Shown here piece after piece: positions 1 to 8,388 of a DNA stretch of 64,000 nt. The stretch's first letter is position 1; the number at the start of each line of letters is the position of its first letter. The position numbers were made by a program, and so were the translations under genes. The notes under the pieces were generated by a model. The model searched no databases, was not told the origin of the DNA, and saw nothing but the letters and a program-made list of their open reading frames with translations. Source of the stretch: RYN-230 sp036509255 (lineage in GTDB: Bacteria; Actinomycetota; Actinomycetes; Streptosporangiales; Streptosporangiaceae); NCBI GenBank assembly GCA_036509255.1, contig DATCFY010000106.1, positions 21,569 to 85,568 of the forward strand, given 5' to 3'.

Positions 1-304
1 AGGACTATGAGAACAACGCTGCTTTTCGGTCTAACCCCCCGGTAAAAGCGATGATGCGCCCGCTGACCGGCCGGGGCGAACTCGCCACGCCGCAGCAAGC
101 AGCGCGGGCGAACCGGGAAGAACGGATCGGCCTGATTTAGCAGTTCTGTCCCTGGGGCGCTTTAAAGGCCCGGCCCGGTGATTAATGGGGACCGGGCGGT
201 CTCGGCGGCAGGGGCCCGATGGCCCGGGCCCTGCCGCCACGGCCAGGGACGACGAGAAGCCGCGCCCTGAGCGGGCCCCGGCCCGTCATGCGGGCTCGGG
301 TGAC
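1..304. other. Left edge without a recognised gene
   Basis: No open frame here looks like a real protein. The first 180 bases are less GC-rich than the rest and may be the far end of an upstream intergenic region. The only clear structure is the hairpin at 204-238. Confidence 0.5.
204..238 (-). terminator. Hairpin downstream of the VOC gene
   Basis: GGCGGCAGGG at 204-213 pairs with CCCTGCCGCC at 229-238, and the interior is GC-rich. It lies about 65 bases past the stop of the minus-strand VOC gene. There is no U-tract, which is common for actinobacterial terminators. Confidence 0.55.
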
Positions 305-1099
305 TCAGGATTCCCTCGCGGGCATGGCCTCGTTGCGGGCGACGAGCTTGAAGTGGACGCCGGTCGGGTCGGCCGCCTCGGCCAGCCGGCCGTACGGGGT
401 GTCCTCCGCGGGCATGATGACCGAGCCCCCCAGGCTGGTGATCGTGGCCAGTGTGGCGTCGGTATCGTCCGTGCCGAAGTACACCGCCCAGTGGGCGGGT
501 ACGCCCTCGGGCAGGAACGCGGACCCGTCCATGATCCCGGCCAGCTGATCCGAGCCGTTCTGGGCCATGGTGTAGCGGAACTCGGGCGTGTCGCCGACGG
601 TCTGCGTGTCCCAGCCGAACACGTCGCGGTAGAACGCGATCGTGGCCTCGTAGTCCCGGGTGTACACCTCGAACCAGGCGGGGGCGCCTGCCTCGGCCAG
701 GACCCCGAACCCTTTGTGCAGGCCTGGCTGCCACAGCCCGATCGCCGCACCGCCCGCGTCGGCGACCATGGCCATCGTGCCGAGGTCAGCCACCTGCATG
801 GCGGGCAGCATGATCTGCCCGCCGTGCGCAGTGGCGGCCTCGAGCGTCTTCTGCGCGTCGTCGGTGGCCAGGTAGACCGACCACGTCTCCGGCGCCTCCA
901 TACCGGGCTGCTTGGGCATGCCGCCCGCGACCAGCACGCCGTTCTTGGAGAAGTTGAAGTAGCCGCCGAACTGCTCCTGGGGTTCGGTGGCGGTCCAGCC
1001 GAACACCTGGCTGTAGAAGTCCCGGCTGCGCTCGGCGTCGGAGGTCAGCAGGTCGACCCAGCAAGGCGCCCCGGCGGGCGCGGTGTCTCGTACGGGCAT
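305..1099 (-). CDS. Two-domain VOC (glyoxalase/bleomycin-resistance-like) protein
   Basis: This 264-residue protein has two vicinal-oxygen-chelate repeats. The first covers about residues 8-120 (CWVDLLTSDAERSRDFYSQVFGW) in shortened form WVDLLTSDAERSRDFYSQVF. The second covers about 140-260 (WFEVYTRDYEATIAFYRDVF). The paired layout, with FYxxVFGW in each half, is typical of actinobacterial proteins of the CFP32 type. Members bind a metal or small ligand; the substrate cannot be read from sequence. Start ATG at 1099 is preceded by AAGGAGCGACC. It is divergent from the PaiB-like gene across a 138-base gap. A role in dioxygenase, lyase or resistance chemistry is not assigned. Confidence 0.85.
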   Translation of the reverse strand: MPVRDTAPAGAPCWVDLLTSDAERSRDFYSQVFGWTATEPQEQFGGYFNFSKNGVLVAGGMPKQPGMEAPETWSVYLATDDAQKTLEAATAHGGQIMLPAMQVADLGTMAMVADAGGAAIGLWQPGLHKGFGVLAEAGAPAWFEVYTRDYEATIAFYRDVFGWDTQTVGDTPEFRYTMAQNGSDQLAGIMDGSAFLPEGVPAHWAVYFGTDDTDATLATITSLGGSVIMPAEDTPYGRLAEAADPTGVHFKLVARNEAMPARES

Positions 1100-1237
1100 T
1101 GGTCGCTCCTTCGCGATGTGCGGGCAGTGTCACTACCTTTGACGCCCCGGCCCGGCCGGACTCATCGACCTGGGTTCACCGGGGAACAGCCGGGCGGGAC
1201 TGGCTGCGCTGGCCGCAGGCTGCGTACCCTCGTAAGT

Positions 1238-1870
1238 GTGTACCTCCCCGCCCACTTCACCGCCGCGCAAACCGCCGATGTCGCCGCCTTCGTCGTCGCC
1301 GCCGCCACCGCCGACCTGGTCACGTTCGACGGGACCAAGCCCGTGGCCAGCCTCATCCCGGTCATCTGGGACCGTGACACGGGCGAGCATGGCCGGCTGC
1401 TCGGCCATCTCGCCCTGGCTAATCCGCAATGGCAGTCGGTGGCGCCCGGATCCAGCGCACTGGCGATCGTGCACGGCCCGCAGGCCTACGTGTCCCCGTC
1501 CTGGTACCCGAGCAAGGCCCGGCACGGGCGGGTTGTACCCACCTGGAATTACGTCACGGTTCACTTCACCGGGCCGCTGACCGTGCACTGTGACCCGGAG
1601 TGGCTGCGCGACGTGGTGACCCGCCTCACCCAGCGCCACGAGGCCGGGCAGGCCGCGCCCTGGGCCGTGACCGACGCCCCGCCGGACTACATCAACGGCC
1701 AGCTCCGCGGGATCGTGGGGGTGGAGCTGACCATCGCCACCGTGGAGGCGAAGCACAAGCTGAGCCAGAACCGCAGCGCCGAGGACCAGGCCGCGGTGGC
1801 CGCGGCGCTGGCGGCCGAGCCAGGCCCGGGGCCGGCCGGGATCGCGGCCCTCATGACACCGCCCGCCTGA
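1238..1870 (+). CDS. PaiB-like FMN-binding negative transcriptional regulator family protein
   Basis: The 210-residue product starts MYLPAHFTA, the usual PaiB N-terminus, so GTG at 1238 was chosen although the frame stays open far upstream. Recognisable family blocks are PVIWD near residue 45, GPQAYVSPSWYPSK near 85, VPTWNYVTVHFTG near 105 and the C-terminal MLxxIVGVELxI-like LRGIVGVELTI followed by KHKLSQNRS. Family members adopt an FMN-binding split-barrel fold; B. subtilis PaiB is linked to repression of protease and sporulation genes. Whether this one binds DNA or is simply a flavoenzyme is not shown by sequence. It stands alone, convergent with the aldo/keto reductase gene. Confidence 0.85.
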   Translation: MYLPAHFTAAQTADVAAFVVAAATADLVTFDGTKPVASLIPVIWDRDTGEHGRLLGHLALANPQWQSVAPGSSALAIVHGPQAYVSPSWYPSKARHGRVVPTWNYVTVHFTGPLTVHCDPEWLRDVVTRLTQRHEAGQAAPWAVTDAPPDYINGQLRGIVGVELTIATVEAKHKLSQNRSAEDQAAVAAALAAEPGPGPAGIAALMTPPA

Positions 1871-1939
1871 GAGATTCGCCGACGACTAACCCGGCAGTCG
1901 TAGCAGATGAAGTACCTGCGGAGCGGGCCGTTGGGGGTT

Positions 1940-1959
1940 CCGGGGGCTCGGGCCCCCGG
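1940..1959. terminator. Convergent-gene hairpin
   Basis: CCGGGGGC at 1940-1947 and GCCCCCGG at 1952-1959 form a perfect 8-bp stem with a TCGG loop. It sits between the convergent PaiB-like and aldo/keto reductase genes, so it may stop transcription from both sides. Confidence 0.5.
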
Positions 1960-1971
1960 GCTAACGCAGCC

Positions 1972-2955
1972 TTACCAGCGGTCGTGGACCTGAGCCCGGA
2001 TACGGCGGTCGTAGAGGTCCTCGATCGCCGCGAGCTCGGCGTCGCTGAACGGGGGCAGCCCGGCCGCGGCCGCGTTCTGTTCCGCCTGCTCGGGATTGCG
2101 GGCGCCCGGGATCACGGTCGAGACAGCCGGCTGCTGGATGACCCAGCGCAGGGCGGCCTGCGCCGGGGTAGCGCCCGCCGGCGCCAGGGCCGCAAATTCC
2201 CGGGCGGCGTCCACGCCGGTGTCGAAGTCCACGCCGGAGAACGTCTCCCCGGCGTCGAAAGCCTCGCCGTGCCGGTTGAAGGTGCGGTGATCGTCGGCGG
2301 CGAAGGACGTCTCATGGGTGTACCGGCCGGAGAGCAACCCCGAGGCGAGGGGGACACGGGCGATGATGCCAACTCCGGCGGCACGCGCCGCGGGCAGCAC
2401 CTCGTCCAGCGGCTTGCGCCGGAACGCGTTGAGGATGATCTGGACGGTGGCGGTGCCGGGCCTGGCGATCGCGGTGAGCGCTTCGGTGCAGGTCTCGACA
2501 CTCACCCCGTAGGCGGCGATGCGCTCCTCGGCGACCAGCGTGTCGAGCGCGTCGAACACCGCGCCGGAGGAGTACACGGGGGTCGGCGGGCAGTGCAGCT
2601 GCACCAGGTCGAGCCGGTCCATCCCGAGGTTGGCCCGGGAACGATCGGTCCACGCCCGGAAGTTGTCCAGAGTGAAGAACGCCGGGTCCTGCGCCACCCG
2701 GCGGCCCATCTTGGTGGCGACCGTGAATTCCGCTCCCGGGTTGGCCGCCAGGAACTGGCCGATGATCCGTTCGCTGCGTCCGTCGCCGTACACGTCGGCG
2801 GTGTCCAGGAACGTGGTTCCGGTCGCCGCGGCCGCGTCCAGCACGGCCATCGCCTCCTTCTCGCCGACGTCGCCCCAGTCAGCCCCCAGCTGCCAGGTGC
2901 CCAGGCCGACGACCGAGACTGCCTTGCCTGTCCTGCCCAGAATCCGCTTCTCCAT
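1972..2955 (-). CDS. Aldo/keto reductase
   Basis: This 327-residue NAD(P)H-dependent aldo/keto reductase is full length. The N-terminal block MEKRILGRTGKAVSVVGLGT and FLDTADVYGDGRSE near residue 50 carry the conserved Asp and Tyr. VATKMGR supplies the catalytic Lys region, and the His lies in DLVQLHCPP. The C-terminal VIPGARNPEQAEQN is the cofactor-phosphate loop. The family reduces aldehydes or ketones in the cytoplasm; the substrate is unknown. A fragment of an acyltransferase lies directly upstream on the same strand, so the promoter region may include debris from that gene. Confidence 0.93.
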   Translation of the reverse strand: MEKRILGRTGKAVSVVGLGTWQLGADWGDVGEKEAMAVLDAAAATGTTFLDTADVYGDGRSERIIGQFLAANPGAEFTVATKMGRRVAQDPAFFTLDNFRAWTDRSRANLGMDRLDLVQLHCPPTPVYSSGAVFDALDTLVAEERIAAYGVSVETCTEALTAIARPGTATVQIILNAFRRKPLDEVLPAARAAGVGIIARVPLASGLLSGRYTHETSFAADDHRTFNRHGEAFDAGETFSGVDFDTGVDAAREFAALAPAGATPAQAALRWVIQQPAVSTVIPGARNPEQAEQNAAAAGLPPFSDAELAAIEDLYDRRIRAQVHDRW

Positions 2956-2992
2956 AGAGGCCGAGTGTAGTGACGCCCCGGCCCGGCGCGCC

Positions 2993-3251
2993 GATTAACC
3001 CGCCTGCCCAGCCGTTGCGCGGGGGCCTCGACGAACCGCTGCGCGACCGCGCTGCAGGCCAGTACCGCGGCGACCAGGCTGGCGGCCAGCACAGCCTGGA
3101 TGGCGGCCGGGAGGCTGGTCGTGCTCCACGCCGTGTCGGTGTAGATGCCCAGCAGCAGCGGGTGCAGCAGGTACACGGAGTAGCTGACCAGCCCGGGCCA
3201 GGCCAGCCCGGCTGGCACGCGGCGGTGCCGTAGCGTCAGGCCGGCAGCCTG
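2993..3251 (-). pseudogene. C-terminal remnant of an acyltransferase-3 (OafA/YrhL-type) membrane protein
   Basis: The minus strand from about 3251 to 2993 reads VSYSVYLLHPLLL, a long hydrophobic helix, then QRFVEAPAQRLGRR. This is the C-terminal 80 or so residues of acyltransferase family 3 proteins, which have about 350-400 residues and ten helices. The N-terminal nine-tenths are missing, and upstream sequence in frame is not family-like. The frame has no stop at the expected end and runs on into the antisense of other frames of the aldo/keto reductase gene. A GTG at 3218 is the only start. It is best read as a dead fragment left by deletion. Confidence 0.6.
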
Positions 3252-3342
3252 GATAAGCCTGGGCTGGACCTCCGGCTCCCCTCCGCGGTGCCTGAAGGCG
3301 GCTCACTCTGTTGCCTCGCTCGCAAGGCGGTTGCCTCGCTTG

Positions 3343-3837
3343 TTAGGCGGCGGGGCAGCCTTCTGCGTCGGTGGGGGAGGCGGCCGCCTTGGCCTGGATG
3401 GCGGCGCTGATCCCGTCCAGCTGCCGGAGCTGCTCCGGGGTCAGCGCGTCGAACAGGACCTGGCGGACCTGCTCGACATGGCCCGGCGCGGCCGCGCTGA
3501 GCGCGTCGAAGCCCTGGTCGGTGAGCGTGGCGATCTGCCCGCGCCGGTCGGTCGGGCAGTCCATCCGGCGGACCCAGCCACGTTCCTCCAGGCGGGCCAC
3601 CGCGTGCGACACCCGGCTCTTACTGGAGGAGGAAGCCTCGGCCAGCTGGGTCATCCGCAGCGAGTGATCTGGCGCCTCGGACAGCCGCACCAGGATCTCG
3701 TAGTAGGCGAGCGGCATCCCGGAATCCCGTTGCAGCTGGGCGTCGACCGCGGCGAGCAGCCACTGCCACGCCTCGATCGCCTCACGCCACGTACTCTGCT
3801 CGTCGGGGCTCAGCCAGCGCGGTCCAGGATCCTTCAT
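3343..3837 (-). CDS. MarR-family transcriptional regulator
   Basis: The 164-residue protein has a central winged helix-turn-helix. LRMTQLAEASSSSKSRVSHA (about residues 79-98) is the helix-turn-helix, and ARLEERGWVRRMDCPTDRRG holds the wing with the D-x-R-(G) motif typical of MarR proteins. Flanking helices would make the dimer interface. It is transcribed away from the YceI gene over a 111-base shared control region containing a perfect palindrome, so self-control and repression of yceI are likely. MarR proteins of this type often release DNA on binding phenolic ligands or on cysteine oxidation. This protein's one cysteine, in MDCPTDRRG, lies in the wing. Confidence 0.92.
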   Translation of the reverse strand: MKDPGPRWLSPDEQSTWREAIEAWQWLLAAVDAQLQRDSGMPLAYYEILVRLSEAPDHSLRMTQLAEASSSSKSRVSHAVARLEERGWVRRMDCPTDRRGQIATLTDQGFDALSAAAPGHVEQVRQVLFDALTPEQLRQLDGISAAIQAKAAASPTDAEGCPAA

Positions 3838-3867
3838 GGATACAGCATACCTGGAATAGTTGAACGC

Positions 3868-3905
3868 TTGACAACACTAGGCTGGGCGTGATACTCGTTG
3901 AGTAT
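3868..3905 (+). promoter_or_regulatory. yceI promoter with overlapping MarR-type palindrome
   Basis: TTGACA at 3868-3873 and GATACT at 3890-3895 (16-base spacer) form a good -35/-10 pair reading toward the YceI gene. The perfect inverted repeat ATACTC-GTT-GAGTAT at 3891-3905 covers the -10 and the start region. The complement of the -35 box reads TTGTCA and could serve the divergent MarR gene. A repressor bound here would block polymerase. The assignment to the neighbouring MarR protein is inference. Confidence 0.6.
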
Positions 3906-3948
3906 TCAAATATGAACCGCGTCAATATGAACGACAGGAGTATTCCGC

Positions 3949-4512
3949 ATGACGGCTAGCACCGATGCAGGCGCCATCCCGGGTTACGTCGCAGGCACGT
4001 GGGAGATCGACCCGGTGCACTCCGAGGTCGGCTTCACCGCCCGGCACATGATGGTCAGCAAGGTCCGCGGCAGGTTCACGACCTTCTCCGGCGAGCTCGT
4101 CACGGGCGAGAAACTGCTGGATTCGTCGGTCACCGCCACCATCGACCTGACCTCGATCAACACCGGCAACGAGCAGCGTGACCAGCACATCCGGTCCGCC
4201 GACTTCTTCGAGGTCGACAAGTACACCACGATGACCTACCGCTCCACCGGCCTGCGGGCCGAGGGTGACCACTACATCCTGGACGGGGAGCTGACCCTCA
4301 AGGACGTCACCAAGGAGGTCCCGCTCACCGTCGAGCTCAACGGCTTCGGCCCGGACCCCTTCGGCGGCACCCGCGCCGGGTTCACCGCCACCACGGAGAT
4401 CAACCGCCGCGACTTTGGCGTAAACTTCAGCGCCCCGATGGAGACCGGCGGCGTGGTCGTGAGTGACAAGATCGGCATCCAGCTGGAGATCGAGGCCGTC
4501 CTCAAGGCCTGA
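3949..4512 (+). CDS. YceI family lipid-binding protein
   Basis: The 187-residue protein matches the YceI lipocalin-like beta-barrel over nearly its full length: GTWEIDPVHSEVGFTARHMM near residue 16, then VRGRFTTFSGEL, STDLTSINTGNEQRDQHIRS-like IDLTSINTGNEQRDQHIRSA near 66, and the closing VNFSAPMETGGVVVSDKIGI. Family members bind polyprenoid or other amphipathic lipids. No signal peptide is visible, so this one is cytoplasmic. Shine-Dalgarno AGGAG at 3936-3940 lies 8 bases before ATG 3949. Control by the divergent MarR protein is likely. Confidence 0.93.
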   Translation: MTASTDAGAIPGYVAGTWEIDPVHSEVGFTARHMMVSKVRGRFTTFSGELVTGEKLLDSSVTATIDLTSINTGNEQRDQHIRSADFFEVDKYTTMTYRSTGLRAEGDHYILDGELTLKDVTKEVPLTVELNGFGPDPFGGTRAGFTATTEINRRDFGVNFSAPMETGGVVVSDKIGIQLEIEAVLKA

Positions 4513-4572
4513 GACCAGCGGCGCACGGCAGCGCTGGGCCAGCTCCGGCCAGGCGTTCCGCAATGAGCCACC

Positions 4573-4611
4573 CGCGCGGGCGGGGACGCGAATCGCGTCC
4601 CCGCCCGCGCG
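4573..4611 (+). terminator. Strong 18-bp hairpin terminator after yceI
   Basis: Bases 4573-4590 and 4594-4611 are perfect reverse complements with a three-base AAT loop. The stem is almost pure GC and begins about 60 bases after the YceI stop codon. No T-run follows. Confidence 0.75.
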
Positions 4612-4722
4612 CGTCTGGGCGGGTCCCCCTGCACTTTCCGCGCCGGGCGCGCTATAAGGGGGTAAGGGCGATGACCGGATGACCGGGCGCCGAGTAAGGA
4701 TGGCCAGAGTGAGGGGTACGCG

Positions 4723-5697
4723 GTGAAAGCCGTTATCTATGACCGCACCGGCCCGGCGGCCGAGGTGCTGCGGGTGGTGGATATCGAGCGGCCGCAGCCA
4801 GGTCCGGGTGAGGTCCGGGTGCGGGTGCACGTATCGGGAGTCAATCCGACCGACGTCAAGAGCCGCGGCGGCGCGACCCCGCGGGCCATCGACGGGTTCC
4901 AGATCCCCCACCAGGACGGTGCTGGCGTAATCGACGCGGTCGGCCCGGGCGGGCCCGGGGACCGGATCGGCCAGCGGGTGTGGGTGTACCTCGCCGCCGC
5001 CGGGCGCCGCTGGGGGACCGCCGCCGAATGGGCCGTGGTCCCGGAGAACCACGCGGTGCCGCTGCCAGACGGCGTCTCCCTGGAGCTCGGTGCCAGCCTG
5101 GGCGTGCCGGGCCTGACCGCGCACCACCTGGTGTTCGCGGACGGTCCGGTCAAGGACGCCACGGTCCTGGTGGCGGGCGGGTCCGGGGCGGTCGGCCATT
5201 TCGCCATCGAGTTCGCGGCGTGGGGCGGGGCGGGCCAGGTGGCCTCGACCGTCAGCACCCCGGCCAAGGCCGAGCTGGCCCGGGAGGCCGGCGCCGCCCA
5301 CGTGGTGTACTACACCGACGCCGACGCGGCCAGCCAGATCACCGCCGCGGTGGGGCCGGTAGACCGCATCGTCGAGGTGGCGCTGGGTGCGAACTTGCAG
5401 CTTGACCTGGCCGTCTCCCGGCCGGGCACGGTGCTGGCCTGCTATGCGGCTGAACCCCACGACCCGGTGCTGCCCGTCCGGGCCTGCATGAACGCCGGCA
5501 TCGTGCTCCGGTTCATGCTCCTGTACACCCTGCCCCAGGTGGCCCTGGATCAGGGGATCGCCGACATCGGGACCGCCCTGAGGGCGGGTGCGCTGACCGA
5601 GCTGCCGGAGCACCGCTTCGGTCTGGAAGAGATCGTCGCGGCACACGAGGCCGTGGAGCACGGGACGACCGGCAAGGTCCTGGTCATCCCCGGCTGA
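4723..5697 (+). CDS. Zinc-independent quinone reductase-like MDR oxidoreductase
   Basis: This 324-residue protein belongs to the medium-chain dehydrogenase/reductase superfamily, quinone reductase (QOR/zeta-crystallin) branch. It starts MKAVIYDRTGPAAEVLRVVD and has the GroES-like domain with VSGVNPTDVKSR near residue 38. The nucleotide-binding motif is VLVAGGSGAVGHFAIEFA near 147. No structural-zinc cysteine cluster is present, as expected for this branch. It would use NADPH to reduce quinones or enones in the cytoplasm. The chosen start is GTG 4723 with GAGGGG at 4711-4716. It appears to be a single-gene unit. Confidence 0.92.
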   Translation: MKAVIYDRTGPAAEVLRVVDIERPQPGPGEVRVRVHVSGVNPTDVKSRGGATPRAIDGFQIPHQDGAGVIDAVGPGGPGDRIGQRVWVYLAAAGRRWGTAAEWAVVPENHAVPLPDGVSLELGASLGVPGLTAHHLVFADGPVKDATVLVAGGSGAVGHFAIEFAAWGGAGQVASTVSTPAKAELAREAGAAHVVYYTDADAASQITAAVGPVDRIVEVALGANLQLDLAVSRPGTVLACYAAEPHDPVLPVRACMNAGIVLRFMLLYTLPQVALDQGIADIGTALRAGALTELPEHRFGLEEIVAAHEAVEHGTTGKVLVIPG

Positions 5698-5799
5698 CCG
5701 CGCCCCGGGCCGGAAGACCCAGAGCCGAGGACAGCCCGGCGCGGCGCACCTGCTGGTGCACCGGGCCGGGCCGCCTGCGTGACGGCTGGTTTCCCGGGC

Positions 5800-7779
5800 C
5801 TACCCGATCGACCGCAGGCCGGAGATGAAGGCCTGTCCCGCCGGGGTGCCGACGCCACCCATGTTGTCGTAGCCCGGCAGTGTTACCTGCCCGGTGTAAC
5901 CGAACATGTTGCTGTTCTGGTCATCGAATGTGCTCAGGGCCCATGCCCCGCAGTCGTGCGGGTCGCAGGCCACACCACGGTAGGCGACCGGGCTACTGCT
6001 GGTCAGGGGCAGCGTGTCGGTCAGCGCACTGCTGCCGGCCAGCTGGTAGAGCGCCGGGTTGGCAAACCCGAACGCGGGCTGGCCCTGCTGGGCCGCGGCG
6101 ACCATCCCGGCGACCAGCGGGGAGGACTCGCTGGTGCCGCCGACCGGGAACTGGCCGTAGGTCGGTGGCCTGCCGCTCTTGTTGTGGAAGGTGAGCAAGC
6201 CCACCGCGAACCCGGTGAAGGGATCGGCGTCGGCGCTGATGTCGGGCACCGAGCGGACCGTGCCGCCCCGGTTGCCCGGCGGCGTCGCCAGGGCCGTCGG
6301 CACCACGCTGTCCTGGTACGACGGCTCGGCCCAGATCAGGCTGGGCCCGCCGCCCGAGGCGCCGTTCTCACCCAGGAAGATCCACGACTTGCCGATCAGC
6401 AGGGATATGCCGTCGGACCAGCCGGTCTCGAACAGCCGGGTGCCACCCTTGCCGATGCCGAGGGTGGTGCCGCCGACTGCGATGGCGTACGGATCACTCG
6501 CGGGCTCGTACACGCCGGAGCCGTCCCCAGACGAGAAGTACATCCCGACACCCTCGGCCGCGGCCTGGACCAGGATGGCGTGCTCGATGTCAGTGATGTA
6601 GGGCGCCTGCTCCTCGTCCCCGCTGCCCCAGGAGTTGGACGCGATCGTGGCCAGCGGGTGGCCGCCGGTCCCCAGCACGGCCAGGTCGGCGTTGAAGAGG
6701 CCCTGCAGTCCGAAGTCGCCCCCATTGCAGCTGTCCCCGCCGACCACCAGCTGGTTAGCGCCGGGGGCCATCGCGTAGGACGCCTCCACGTCGAGCTGCT
6801 CCTCGACGTAGAACGGGTCCCCGCAGGCGCTGCCCCGGCCCAGGGACAACTCCGCGTACCGGCTGGCGGCCGGGGCGGGCACCCCGTTCTTCTTCGCGTA
6901 GTCCTTCAGCGTGAGGAACATGTCCTGGGTCAGGCCCAGCTCCACCAGGGCGACCGTCTGGCCGCTGCCGTCCGCCGCCGTACTGGCCCCGTACGCCTTC
7001 CGCAGCTGGGTCGCGCTGTAGCCGCAGTTGTCCGTCGGGAAGGACGTGGTGCCGAACTGCTTCGGCAGGCCGGTCGCGACGTGTTCCCCGTAGTAGTACG
7101 AGCAGGGCACCGACTTGGGTGCGGCCCCCGCCGAGGGCCGGGGCGCGGTCTTGCCGATGGCGGTGGCGCTCGGCCGCTGCAGAGGGAGCAGGGGGGCGGC
7201 GTTGTCCAGGCCGGTCACGCCGAGCACACTGCGGGACAGGGAGGCGGGGACGGAGATGGCGGTGCTGTTGGCGCGGAGCCGGTAGGGGCCCGCGTTGACC
7301 GCTGACGTCGCCTGGTACTGCCGGAGAGTGGTGCGGAACGCCGTGTCGATGACCGAGGCGGTCCCGGTGGCCCGGATGTAGGAGCGCAGCGGGTTGGCCC
7401 GGACGCCGGTGAACCCGGCGGAGCGCATCCAGGACTCGACCTTGGCCGCCTCGGCCGCCGGCGCGCCGAACCGCGTCGCGTACGCGGCCGGGCTCAGGTA
7501 GTGGCGGAACGTCACGCTGCCGGGCGTGCTCACCGCGCTGGCGAAGCTTTCCGCGGCGGCGGTCTGCGGCTTGAGCCACACCTGGACCGAGAGCTTCTGG
7601 CCCTTGGCCAGGGTGCCGGTCGCCCGGGTGTGACTGGTGAACGGGACGGTGCTGCCCGCGATCCGGGCCACCGCCGGGGTGGTCGAGGCGCTCGCTAATC
7701 CGCTCGCGCCCACGATCGTCGTGCCGATGACCGCCACCGTTGCGCCCGTGGCAGCGATGAGCGACCTGGTTCTGGACAT
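5800..7779 (-). CDS. Secreted sedolisin (S53 family) acid serine protease precursor
   Basis: The 659-residue precursor begins MSRTRSLIAATGATVAVIGT, a signal peptide. A pro-kumamolisin activation domain (about residues 45-200, ending near RSVLGVTGLDN) follows, then the subtilisin-like catalytic domain. The catalytic Glu and Asp lie in EEQLDVEASYAMAPGA, and the nucleophile Ser in VGGTSESSPLVAG. SNSWGSGDEE is the likely oxyanion-Asp region, and a C-terminal calcium-type loop ends the protein. S53 enzymes are secreted, self-processed endopeptidases active at low pH. The frame is open to 8106, but ATG 7779 has AGGGGA upstream and starts the signal peptide. It is a single gene. Confidence 0.92.
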   Translation of the reverse strand: MSRTRSLIAATGATVAVIGTTIVGASGLASASTTPAVARIAGSTVPFTSHTRATGTLAKGQKLSVQVWLKPQTAAAESFASAVSTPGSVTFRHYLSPAAYATRFGAPAAEAAKVESWMRSAGFTGVRANPLRSYIRATGTASVIDTAFRTTLRQYQATSAVNAGPYRLRANSTAISVPASLSRSVLGVTGLDNAAPLLPLQRPSATAIGKTAPRPSAGAAPKSVPCSYYYGEHVATGLPKQFGTTSFPTDNCGYSATQLRKAYGASTAADGSGQTVALVELGLTQDMFLTLKDYAKKNGVPAPAASRYAELSLGRGSACGDPFYVEEQLDVEASYAMAPGANQLVVGGDSCNGGDFGLQGLFNADLAVLGTGGHPLATIASNSWGSGDEEQAPYITDIEHAILVQAAAEGVGMYFSSGDGSGVYEPASDPYAIAVGGTTLGIGKGGTRLFETGWSDGISLLIGKSWIFLGENGASGGGPSLIWAEPSYQDSVVPTALATPPGNRGGTVRSVPDISADADPFTGFAVGLLTFHNKSGRPPTYGQFPVGGTSESSPLVAGMVAAAQQGQPAFGFANPALYQLAGSSALTDTLPLTSSSPVAYRGVACDPHDCGAWALSTFDDQNSNMFGYTGQVTLPGYDNMGGVGTPAGQAFISGLRSIG

Positions 7780-8008
7780 AGTTCCCCTGTCTGTGCTGTG
7801 GTTGATGCCCCGTCTGGGCGGCCTGGTGCCAGGCCTGGCCCGCCCCTGTTTATACCCACCGGAAACCCCAGGAGGGGTACACATGCCAAACTGTGACCAT
7901 TTTCCGGAAATGGCGGGCAGCGGGGAGCGATCCCGGCCCGGGGGGCCGGCCGGGCGGTGGCCGGCGGTGACGTGGCCGGCGATGATGACGCGAGAGGGGC
8001 AGCCCACC

Positions 8009-8388
8009 GTGACCAGGGATGAGCTGCTGGCGTACTGCCTGGGCAAGCCCGGGGCCTGGGAAGACGAGCCGTGGGAAGGTGACCTTGTGGCGAAGGTCGG
8101 CAGCAAGATCTTCGTTTTCCTGGGCGCCGGATACCCGGGCAGCCGGTCACGGTGGGACTCAAGTACGGTGCGACCCGCGAGGCGGCCGAGGAATGGCGGC
8201 TGCGCTATCCGGACGACGTGTCGGTCATGCCCTATATCGGCCGTTTCGGCGAGAATACCCTGCGGGCCGGAGGTGCGATTCCGGACGGCGAGCTTCTCGA
8301 GGCGGTGGACGCGTCCTACCGTGCGGCGGTCAGCAAGCTGCCCAGGCGGGACCGCCCCCCTTCAGCGGAGCTTGATGGCCTCCGCTAG
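8009..8388 (+). pseudogene. MmcQ/YjbR family protein, broken by a single-base frameshift
   Basis: GTG 8009 opens with MTRDELLAYCLGKPGAWEDE, the classic YjbR N-terminus, and reads to KIFVFLGAG near 8130. Family similarity then continues one base out of frame as TVGLKYGATREAAEEW, MPYIGRFGENTLRAGGAIPD and the end ELLEAVDASYRAAVSKLP, stopping at 8388. One base is missing between about 8126 and 8143. Restored, the protein would be about 126 residues, the normal family length. YjbR-fold proteins have a CyaY-like or DNA-binding fold of unknown role. The cause may be a real mutation or an assembly error. The 3' end overlaps the convergent F420 oxidoreductase gene by 27 bases. Confidence 0.75.

Noticed and set aside
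185..1237. Upstream extension of the PaiB-like frame
   Set aside because: It runs antisense to the VOC gene, and PaiB proteins begin at MYLPAHF (GTG 1238).
3922..5661. 579-codon minus-strand frame over yceI and the quinone reductase gene
   Set aside because: It covers two well-supported plus-strand genes and has no recognisable motif.
5746..5759. GCACC/GGTGC stem between the quinone reductase and sedolisin genes
   Set aside because: Five base pairs in a GC-rich stretch are too few to call a terminator.
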